Assembly: GCA_025504975.1 (NCBI GenBank)
Contig: JANUWI010000013.1
Location: 806,001-870,000 of the forward strand
Length of the DNA stretch: 64,000 nucleotides
Direction: 5' to 3'
Source of the DNA: Plenodomus lindquistii
Lineage: Eukaryota; Ascomycota; Dothideomycetes; Pleosporales; Leptosphaeriaceae
In this document: positions 30,801 to 39,906 of the stretch, piece after piece
How positions within the stretch are numbered: position 1 is the first letter of the stretch
Layout of the letters: every line of letters begins with the position of its first letter
Program-made: the position numbers and the translations under genes
Notes under the pieces: model-generated
The model's input: the letters and a program-made list of their open reading frames with translations, nothing else
Told to the model about the DNA's origin: nothing
Databases searched by the model: none

Positions 30801-33259
30801 GGCTGTGTCGTTGTCTAGAGTGTGCACAAATCAGAACTGGGGTAATGGCGGATGATATAGTGATGAGTGGTCAGAGTGCGGTTAGATGAACAGAGGTTTA
30901 CTTCGCCTCCAGATCAAGTCTAAGGATGACCCTAAGCGCTATCAGGTCGCAGTAAATAGCCGCCGGTGGCGGGTCGTTGTATCTAAGCTCGTGCAAGCGC
31001 ACAAGAGTAGAATTACTCGTGGGGACCCTGTGGGTTCGTCTTATGATTTCGTTTCCAATTCAGGCCGCCTGCGGAGCTGGAATTCGAAACAAGAAGAAGA
31101 GTGATTGCTCGTTAGATGCGAACACGCGTTGCATGGGGTATGTTGTTGGGACAGTGATGCGGAGTGGATGTTTTGCGGTCTGCACATCCGAAAGCTGTGA
31201 CGTGACTAGTGCGCGCTAGTACTAAGCGAGTCTGGAGGGGCATCATCAACCAACAGAGTGTAGCCGATTGTAACTTTATGTTAGGTTTGGTGAGCTCATT
31301 TGGTCCCGTTTACTAGAGTTAAGAAGCAGATTGAAGTCGATTGGGTCATTTGGGAGGTGAAGGCATAGAATAACACGGCGATCATCGGTTTGGTCTTTGA
31401 AGAGCAAAGTCAGATCAATGTCGATGATGCAGGAGATGTTATCTCACTATAGATTCAACGACTGTAGGAGTAGCATGCGTAAGTGAAGCTCAAAGCACAT
31501 CATTGATAGTTGTGGTACTACAATGTCGTACGATATTACCGCACTGTCTTCAGGAACGTCACAACACATGTGGGATTGTAACTCTCGCGATAGCAAGTAT
31601 CCGAATCACTTCATTGCTGACAAAACAAGCATTATCGCAAGATAGATTGATACAGAAAGTCCTTTGCATGATATGTATGGAAAGGAAAACAAAGGTAATA
31701 ATCTGTTTAGGCGGAAATTCCTAGCAGAGCCGACGACTGGCACTGAGAATTGCACCAGTGAGAAGATCAACTCGCTGCAGATGTCTTGTATGACTTAAGC
31801 TCCTCGTATGCTCTCATTTAGATCTCAAATCCAAAATGTCAATCTCGGGTACAGTACAGTTCGCCATGGAAGCTCGTGTGTGTACAGTGAGAGCACAAAG
31901 TATGGTGCGTAGGCAAGGAGAAAGAACCTAGGGTACTACAGTCAGCGGAGTCAGAGGCAGCCCAATGAGTTACATCATACTCACCCCATAATCAGAGTTC
32001 CAAGGGCGCGACGGCGTCCAAAGAGAGGAGTCGGCCCCAGCCAGCAGGACTTGGGGGCGGTTGAGGGGGAGGTGATGGCGGATCATCCCTTGAGCGAACT
32101 TGTGACGGAACAAGTAAGTCAGAGCACGCCGTGGTACTGTGAACATGTTTGTATGTAAGAGACGAGACACTAGACATTGAGGAAGACGCTGTAACAACCA
32201 TGTTGATAGCGTGTCGATGGGTCGAAGAAAGAGGATGGAAGAAGTTGGTGAGGAAAAAAGCACGTGGTAATTGTCAAGGTGTCTAGATTGGGCGAAGGAG
32301 GAAGTGGTCGATACGTAGATAAAATGGTAGGATACTTTGAGAAAATGATGCTGTACTCTTCTGGCCTTAAATAATGCCAGTGGACAAGACCCAAGCGGAC
32401 CATGGACGAGCTGAAAAGGTGCGTCCTGCTGGCAAACCAGTCAATCAACTGCAACGGGCCGCCGGGTGGACGGACGACGTCTCAGGAAAGAACAGGGAGT
32501 AGGACTGGAATGGTATACCGATTAGGTTCGAGGTAGTACGCACGGCATACTACGCAGCCTCCCCGAGCCTTTGAATTGCCCGGGTCGTACCATAGAGAAA
32601 GTCCCAGCAGCGGAGTAAAACGTGGCGCTAGGTGACACAATACAATAGTTGGTAGGACACATTTATCATTCCTTACGATTGCCAAGAGAGGAAGTCTGCG
32701 TTGTTGGCAATAGCCGAGTCTCTCGAAAGAGGATGAAAAGAGGTAGTTGGGTCGAAGAGGGCAAGTGAGGCAAACCAGAAGCACCCACTGTCTATAGCGT
32801 TGTTTGTGCTTCAAGGCAGCAACACGGTAGCGTAGTGAAAGAGGCGCAGTCGGCACCTGCAGGCGCGGGATCGGTGTGCAATGTTGAATATCGTATCGCG
32901 GCTAGGTGAGATCTGGGGAAACTCGCGTTTGGGAGCTCGGACCACTTCCCAGCGCCAGAGTAGTTAGCTAAGTGGACGCGGGCCAACACCGACGGCCTCT
33001 GCGCCCATGATAGCGTTGCGCGCGCACTGTATACAACACAATAACTACCACCCAACTCTCAATCCACTTCTCGCCAGACCTTGGTGATATTGCTGTATGC
33101 GCGCATCCGCAATGTGCTGCACTTGCTCATAGGGCTGGCAATCACATCCCCAGGTCTGCGTCACCCGCCTGGTGATACCCTGATAGCCTAATACCCTCGC
33201 CGTCCGCCCATCGGATTGCTCGCCCCTCCCGCGTACCGTTTACTACGCCCTCCAACAAC
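30801..33259. other. Large intergenic region upstream of two divergent genes
   Basis: About 2.5 kb between the starts of the helicase (-) and TAF6 (+). Several short minus-strand frames between 31970 and 33055 overlap in different phases, lack domain-like composition and are not called. I see no repeat or RNA gene. Confidence 0.4.
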
Positions 33260-34716
33260 ATGTCTGTCTGGAACCCGGACAATGTGCGCGATGTCGCCGA
33301 ATCTGTGGGCATCGCCTCACTCGCCGAGAACGTCGTCGAAGAGCTGGCGCGCGACGTAGACTTTAGACTGGCCCAAGTCCTGGAAGAGGCGCTCAAATTC
33401 ATGCGGCACGGGAAGCGGACCACGCTAAGCACCCAAGACATATCCAACGCGCTCAAAGTGTTGAATGTAGAGCCTCTGTACGGCTACGAGTCTACCCGGC
33501 CGTTGCGCTTCGGCGAGGCTTCGCTGGGACCGGGTCAGCCACTGTACTATGTCGAAGACGAGGAGGTCGATTTCGAGAAGCTCATCAATGCGCCGCTTCC
33601 CAAGGTGCCACGGGAGATTACATTCACTGGTACATGGTCGTCACTGGTACAATTTCGAGGCGCAGCAACTAACGTAGCCCAGCACATTGGCTTGCCGTCG
33701 AGGGGGTCCAACCCTCCATACCACAGAACCCAACAACGAACTCGGCAGATCTGCTGCCCAAGGGCCCGAATGCCAACCCGCATCTTGCAGCAGCCAACGG
33801 GCTGGACAATGTGAATGTCAAGCCTCTTGTCAAACATGTCCTCAGCAAGGAGTCGCAAGAGCTGTTTAACAAGCTTTCCGGAGCCCTTACCGATGAGACC
33901 AACATCGAGTGGCAGAACGCTGCACTTGCAGCCATATCGACGGAGCCCGGTATTCACCAGCTCACGACGTATCTTTTGAGCTTCGTAGCCGAAAAGGTCA
34001 CACACAATCTGAAGGATCTCTTCGTATTACATCAAATGATGAGGGCCACGGAAGCCCTTCTCAACAATCAGGCCATTTACCTAGATCCATACGTGGCCTA
34101 CATGGTGCCCCCAGTCCTCACATGTTGTACTGGCAACAATTTGGGTCCGCGGCCACGGCAGCAACCAACCAATGCCTTCTCTGAGAGCGTGAATGGAAGT
34201 GGTGTCAATAACCACGTGACAGGTCTCAAGGACCACCACGAACTCCGCGACAAAGCGGCCTCGATCCTGAAGCATATCTGCAGGAAGTATGCTTCGTCGA
34301 ATCAAGGACTGAAGGCACGAATTGCACGAACATGTCTCAAACAATTCATGGATCCCAAGAAGTCATTTGGCGCGCATTACGGCGCCTTGCATGCTCTGGT
34401 GCTGATCCTGGGTATCGACGAGGCCATGAAGATGCTCATACTGCCCAACGTCAAGATCTACAACGACTTGCTCAAGGCCGGCCTAGAAGACGAAGGCAGA
34501 CGGAGCGAAGCTCAACGAATGGTCGGCTTGTTCATGAACACATTCGAGGCATTTGCCGCTAGCAGACGGCGTCTTGTGTCCAGCGAAGCTGCAGACTTGG
34601 AAACACTCAAGGAACGACTGAATGACAAGATTGGCGATGTTCTCACCGAGCAGATTGTGTCGCGCAACAAAGTCGCCGAAGCGCAAGCTATATTGGAAAA
34701 GGACGTTAGCATTTGA
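33260..34716 (+). CDS. TAF6: Transcription initiation factor TFIID subunit 6
   Basis: Two exons, 33260-33629 and 33683-34716, with a 53-nt intron; the junction restores the family phrase REITFTAHWLAVEGVQP and gives 467 residues. Residues 1-70 are the TAF6 histone-fold (VRDVAESVGIASL, LAQVLEEALKFMRHGKRTTL, QDISNALKVLNVEPLYGYES), which pairs with TAF9. After a linker, residues about 180-420 form the helical HEAT-repeat region (LTTYLLSFVAEKVTHNL, HHELRDKAASILKHICRKY, GAHYGALHALVLILG). The protein is a scaffold of TFIID, and in yeast also of SAGA, in the nucleus. All family landmarks are present and the length is normal for filamentous fungi. An alternative acceptor five bases upstream (33677) would break the frame. 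Confidence 0.92.
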
Positions 34717-34986
34717 GCTGCAGAACATTGGGCACGCATCATTGGGCGTTTACGGGGTGTTCAGCTGGAAGATACCATTTCTGTAGTCTAGAACCATGCC
34801 CATTTTGAGCGACAGAATTATTCTTGCCATGTAGGGGCCCGTCTCGCGCGTGACGTTGTGTCGCCAAGCGCGCTACTTGTGCATCATGGTGTGCGGCGTG
34901 CCTGTCCAATACCAATACCTGGCTGCTTGGTGTTTCGTTGCAGACAAGACGCCTTGAGTGTGCTTTCCATTCTACGACGTGCTAAC

Positions 34987-35927
34987 ATGTGGATCATCAA
35001 CTGGTAGGCTGTCCGCACATGTCGCGACTAGAGTGTTGGCGTTGGTGTTACTTACGTTGCATACAGGTGTACGCCTGCCATGTCGCACCGCACGCGGGCA
35101 ACTCCCGCTCTCGCCATGTACACGGGCACTGATTTCTACACACAGTCTACGAAATTCTCGCTAGCCTGGGTCTCGCGAACAAGCATGCAAAGCTACTCGT
35201 ACGTGTCGGCATTGACAGACGAGCACGAAGCCTCAACTAACAGCCCTGTGCAGTTCCTCGGTCTTGACAATGCCGGCAAGACGACTCTCCTCCACATGTT
35301 GAAGAAGTGTGACAGCCTTCCTATTCGTAATCGAGGCAACAAATCGCTAACATACAGCACCGTGAAGCGACCGAGTAGCCGTCCTTCAGCCCAGTGCGTC
35401 CCCATCACCACCCCTGACTACAACCGCATACGAACTGACACACGTTCCAGCTCTCCACCCAAGTAACCGTCTCTTCCCCCCCCCCCTCCTAACACCTTCC
35501 TCCTAACACCACCTGCCCAGCCTCCGAAGAATTATCAATAGGCAACGTGAAATTCACAACCTTTGACTTGGGGGGCCACGCACAAGCCCGGCGCCTCTGG
35601 CGAGACTACTTCCCCGAAGTGAGCGGCATCGTGTTCCTCGTTGACGCCAAAGATCACGAACGCTTGCACGAATCCAAGGCTGAACTTGACGCCTTGCTGC
35701 AGATGGAAGAATTGAGTAAGACACCCTTTGTGGTGTTGGGCAACAAAATCGATCATCCGGATGCCGTGAGCGAGGACCAGTTAAGGAGTGTGTTGGGGTT
35801 GTATCAGACGACGGGCAAGGTGAAGGTGCCGCTTGAGGGCGTGAGGCCTGTAGAGGTGTTCATGTGTAGTGTGGTTATGAGGCAAGGGTATGGGGAGGGA
35901 ATACGATGGCTGAGCCAGTATGTTTGA
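34987..35927 (+). CDS. SAR1: COPII small GTPase SAR1, with microexons
   Basis: The family sequence is recovered only with many small exons: 34987-35003, a proposed 2-nt exon 35067-35068, 35146-35198, 35254-35306, 35368-35393, a 12-nt exon 35451-35462, and 35521-35927. This gives exactly 189 residues, the usual fungal length, reading MWIINWFYEILASLGL at the start and VLQPTLHPTSEELSIGN across the 12-nt exon. GTPase motifs: G1 GLDNAGKTT, G3 DLGGH, G4 NKID. The C-terminus ends EGIRWLSQYV as in other SAR1 proteins. The protein recruits Sec23/24 to the ER membrane for vesicle budding. The 12-nt exon is strongly supported by its flanking AG/GT and conserved residues. The 2-nt exon is one of three explanations for a frame problem at the first junction. 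Confidence 0.9.
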
Positions 35928-36129
35928 GTGAATGAGTGAGTAAGCAAGAGGTGTAGGCTGCATGGTTTGTGGAGTTTATGCGGGTATTGCAGGGCTACTA
36001 CACTCTTACAAGATTGTTCTTCTCATTGGCTCACCAGCAGGTCTCGGTCCATGTTGGCTTACTCTAGAAACCTTGATCCCACACGGACTCCTTCATATAC
36101 CCTACTTTGAGATTCAATAGACACATACG

Positions 36130-37130
36130 ACCACAGGACACTGAAAATGGAGATACCAGTCTGACTCGCCGTTTGTTAAGGTACTAATTCTAGTATTTAG
36201 TAATTTTGCGAGCCCATGTTTTCCGTAAACGGTTTCCTGTGTCTAGGGCCTATGTCACAACTAACGCTGTTTTAAAGTCCCTAGTTACTTTGTAAGCTAC
36301 TAAATATAGCAGCTAGTTAATTAATAAGAGCATGTCACTTTGTGCAATGCTCCAAGTCCCACGACGTTACCTTTCAGAGCCATGGGCCGCACCCGCGTAA
36401 GGACAACCATGATCGACGATCTTCAAGAGCTAGCAGTAGGAGTCGAGGATCCTGTCCTCACAAGAGAATGCATTGAGAAGAAGCTTGTTCCTGCAAGTTT
36501 CAAGCAGTACTGTTATACAATTCGGCTACGGTTAGAGTAAGTATTTTGCTTCCAAGCTCTATAAAAGGCTCTGGCTAGACTATTATAGATTCTTAGAAGC
36601 TTATAACAAGTACATCTCGTTTAAGCCTATCTTGTTCGAGTCTATCTTGTTTAAGCCTATCAATCCAAGCTGTACGAAGCTCAGCGGGAGGACCTGTATA
36701 AGAGATAGCGTACCTAGCTATATTAAGGACCTATAGCCTATCTAACACAGCTCCAAAGCAGCTCTAAACCTAGGTATATAGTTTAAACTACTTCCTCTAT
36801 AGAAGGACAAATTTTTCTTGTCCTTCCGTACAAGACCTACAGGAATTAAGCCTTCTTAGTTGTTCTATTCACCGCGCACTCCTATATGCCTTTGAGGTGA
36901 TTCTTAAACCTCTTACACACAACGCCTAGCTCCTGTGTTGTTACACCTACATTATACATCTACACTAGGCTAAAATAGCCTCATTAATAATCCCATCTAG
37001 GAAGTCAGTTGCAACAATAGCCAGCGAGATTATTCACATTACCTATTACTTAGAGGAAGCGATAAGGTCAGTAAATGACCTGTTCCTCTGAGAGAGCAAG
37101 TACGACATGACCAAACCCAGGCTCTAAATC
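36130..37130. repeat. AT-rich, TpA-rich degenerate tract (RIP-like relic)
   Basis: About 1 kb with markedly more A, T and TA dinucleotides than its surroundings, with frequent CTA, TAG and TTAA. It includes a short internal near-repeat around 36618-36662 (cttgtttaagcctatc-like units). The composition fits a repeat mutated by RIP. I do not recognise the original element. Confidence 0.45.
36382..36736 (+). pseudogene. Possible spliced 100-codon gene remnant
   Basis: An ATG at 36382 opens a frame to 36536, where a strong donor (gtaagt) begins; a 52-nt intron with a branch-like gctagac ends in tatag at 36588, and the frame then continues to a TAG at 36734. The predicted product is 100 residues (MGRTRVRTTMIDDLQEL at the start) and matches nothing I know. 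The second exon lies in TpA-rich sequence and contains two FKPI-type repeats, so it is more likely a decayed remnant than a working gene. Confidence 0.25.
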
Positions 37131-37132
37131 CT

Positions 37133-37513
37133 TTGGCACGCGCACCGACCTCACTTCATCCGCAGCTGGTAGCAGTAGCTCACCATCAAATGGGCCAGCT
37201 GATCCAAACTCTTCCGTCTTGTCACGCTCTAATGGCAGATCCATGGCGGATCAGGGATGAAGAGATACTACAGGAGCAGCCTTCCAAGCCGCACACCATG
37301 ATCGGTGACAATATTGTCGTCGGGCCTGGTTGCAGCTTTCAGGGTTCATGCAATATAGTCATCGATTGTGGCACCAAGATTGGCGCCCACGCCACCATTG
37401 GGACTGGCACTAAGGTCCGTGGAGGAATTCACAGCAATCATGATACTCAGATCCACATCGATGGCGGCAACCATATAGGTGAGGGCTGCATCATTGAGAC
37501 CAGAGTACAATAG
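37133..37513 (+). pseudogene. Fragment of a hexapeptide-repeat acyltransferase
   Basis: The open frame from about 37133 contains a run typical of left-handed beta-helix (hexapeptide) acetyltransferases of the maltose O-acetyltransferase type: MIGDNIVVGPGCSF, IVIDCGTKIGAHATIGTGTK, then IHIDGGNHIGEGCIIE. Only about 75 residues of helix are present, without the N-terminal maltose-acetyltransferase helices or the C-terminal coils, and there is no good start. It lies at the edge of the AT-rich tract, so I read it as a gene remnant. A further exon downstream is not visible. Confidence 0.55.
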
Positions 37514-37652
37514 CCTGGGAAATAGAAGTGACGTAGTCGACTCTTCCTAGGTCTTGATCCTCTTGAGGCTACATAGCTGGTTGATAATTGTCCTGGCATC
37601 ACTTTCGATGCCGTTTCTGTCTGTGATTATTGTTGGGAAGATGGTGCAAGTA

Positions 37653-39399
37653 CTAGATCCTATCTCCATCGAGATCTGTGACCCATCGCGTCTCTTTGTC
37701 GAAGCTGCGTCGTTCCTCACCCTTCAGGTCACGTAGCCCAACCTCTCGCAAATCTCTGAGTATCGTGACAGCCTTACTGAAACTCTCCTTCGACGCATAG
37801 CCCTCATCAGTCAAGACACCTTGTAACTCTTTCCAGAATTCCTGGCTCTTGTTGAAAGACCCCGCCTCTTCGTCGTGTTGCCGTATCTCCTCTGCTGAGA
37901 AATGGTACGGACATGGTTCGTTAGTACCAAAGTGACCCCACTCACTGCAACAGTGGTCAGCCAAAGAATTTAATGGCAAATAGATTAACACACCTCTCAA
38001 CGCGGATTAAACATTCTTTAAAGGGAAAGAGACAGTTGTCCTAGGTAGAGCCTACAAAAGCTTCTAATTGCTTGAGGGTCTGGCCATGGGGATGTCGCAT
38101 AACCTTGTATATTAGATGGTTCTTCTCCGCCGTGGATGTTTCATACGTGTGAACTAAGACAGACTGAGACACTTGGTATCTGAGCTTATCTTTTGTAGCA
38201 TCGTCAAGTGCTTTGAAGTTTTCAGGAAGCTTCATCAACATGTCAACCCCATAGTCTAGAAGCAATGGGGGATTCGCTCCGATGAACACCGGGGCAGCCC
38301 AGGCTCCCTGCCAGTCAATGATGCATGATATCCGGGCTTGGTCGTCGATATAGATGTTACCAGTATGGAAGTCTGGGTGCCAAAGTCTGGGAGAGGCGAG
38401 CTCTGGGTCCTTGGGAGTGATATACGGAACTGCAGCTAGAAAATTTCTCTAATAGGGCTGTGTGAGCCTCTGGAGACTTCTGCTGTGGACTCGTGTACTG
38501 CCATGGAGTTCGACTCGGCTCCTGTGGGTTCGCATGGGCATTGATCCATTCGATCTCACGGCGAGCGACAGACTTTAGGTATTCTGCAGAAGATGCCCCT
38601 ACAATCATTGTAAGTCTAGATTCGAGTTTCATAGACATCCAGAAACTTACAGGGACCATGATATTGCATGTCACTGCGTTGCTTCTCCCAGAACTCCCTT
38701 CGAGTGATGGGCCCAATGCAATAATTTGATTCGATGTGACTGACGACATCTTGCGGGCCACTTGTAACGATAGCCGGCTCGCATCCTGCGATACTACTAT
38801 TCTTAAAATACAATGATCCCAATCTGACAGTGTGTGTAAGTTGGACCGGCCGCACATTCTTTGTTGGAGCATGTTGGATCTTACTTTTCCAAGGAGACTG
38901 AGAGTAGTTTCCTTTCAACGTCTACAAACTCACGAATAATGTCAGACTTCCTCCGCAGTGAAAGATCCTGCCAAACTTCGTGGAGTTGGGAGCCACTCGC
39001 TTCTTCCATGATAATATATTCTGCTTGGACAGGATTTTGGTCGGTAGCACTCCAAGCGAGAACTCGTGGGACGGGTACGTTCAAAATGGTCCGGGCAAAC
39101 TCCATAGTTGCCACTTCCGATGCCGTGGTAAGTACTCGTGGGCCAGCATTAGGGTGTGGAACTTTTGCGATGATCTTTTGGCTGTCTTCCATCTCAAGGC
39201 GATATGCCTTGTTGTAGTTGCCTTCGCCGATCTTCGTGAAAGATATACACTTGTTTGCACCGACGGCTTGGCAAGCCGCTTGCTGAAGACTGGGCACGTC
39301 AAAACGTCGATATCGGGCTTTTAGTTGCTCACGCTCATTCCATAGGGTGTAGTAAGCGAAGGTAGGGCCGCTTTGCGATATTTGACACGCTTCGACCAA
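37653..39399 (-). pseudogene. Broken aminoglycoside-phosphotransferase-fold gene (AIM9-like)
   Basis: Reading minus, segments 39399-38885, 38823-38651, 38598-37994 and 37944-37653 join through GT-AG introns of 61, 52 and 49 nt into one kinase-like protein of the APH/AIM9 family. Landmarks: ISFTKIGEGNYNKAYRLEM (glycine loop), IIAKVPHP (ATP-binding Lys), EYIIMEEASG, the catalytic loop LWHPDFHTGNIY, and CIIDWQGA in place of DFG. Two lesions break it: one extra base in the A/T run at 38440-38443 shifts the frame just before the catalytic loop, and codon 38043-38041 is TAG where the family has TGG, a change expected from RIP. The N-terminus has no ATG, and an inverted-repeat element begins 36 bases upstream. 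Family role: small-molecule or mitochondrial-protein kinase, uncertain. Confidence 0.75.
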
Positions 39400-39435
39400 G
39401 CGCCATTGCTAGAAACCTGCAAGGAGGCTGTGATA

Positions 39436-39595
39436 CAGGGTGTTTTCAGGTCGGATTGAACCCCTATTTACTTCCGTATCGTATTGAAGAGAGACTGAGC
39501 TATGAGTGTATCAGAACTGCGCAGATCGCCTTTCACAATTAGCTTGGTATAATACGGGCACTAGCAGGGGTTCAAGCCGAGCTGAAAACACCCTG
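39436..39595. mobile_element. MITE-like element with terminal inverted repeats, copy 2
   Basis: A 160-bp non-coding element. Its first and last roughly 30 bases are reverse complements with few mismatches, beginning CAGGGTGTTTTCAG and ending CTGAAAACACCCTG, and a weaker inverted match continues inward to about 50 bases (ccgtatcgta against tataatacgg). It is flanked by TA on both sides (39434-39435, 39596-39597), the duplication typical of Tc1/mariner-class insertions. The interior matches copy 1 at 7996-8147. It cannot move alone; a transposase would be needed from elsewhere. Confidence 0.85.
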
Positions 39596-39597
39596 TA

Positions 39598-39906
39598 CTA
39601 CCATTGCTGCAACTACACCAATCTGAAGACGCCTTCGCTGAACCCTGACAACTACGACGGCAGTGACCAAGGAAATGTTGATGAAAGAACGAATGAAATC
39701 CTATCCGAGGTATCCTGGGTATGTTCCCATTTTCAATAAGCACCTGCGCCGGCATCTTCACCACAACCCCACCACGTACATGGTCCTTATCTTTTGCAAC
39801 CCCAACGCGGAATGGCTTTTCCGCACACTTGCTCTGCCTATGATCTCTTCCCTTCTTTTACAGTTTAGTTTCGCCATTGCTCTATTCACCTCCATTGGGG
39901 ATATTT
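39598..39906. other. Intergenic, no gene seen
   Basis: About 310 bases between the inverted-repeat element and the 3' end of the Opi1-like gene. Nothing supported. Confidence 0.4.

Noticed and set aside
31970..33055. Chain of short minus-strand frames upstream of TAF6
   Set aside because: They overlap in different phases, have no shared splice logic and no domain-like composition; treated as intergenic.
35358..35466. SAR1 exon starting at the cag at 35357
   Set aside because: This acceptor leads out of frame and loses the conserved DRVAVLQP; the acceptor at 35367 restores it.
35475..35488. C homopolymer as a possible frameshift cause
   Set aside because: It lies inside the last SAR1 intron as part of the pyrimidine tract and does not affect coding.
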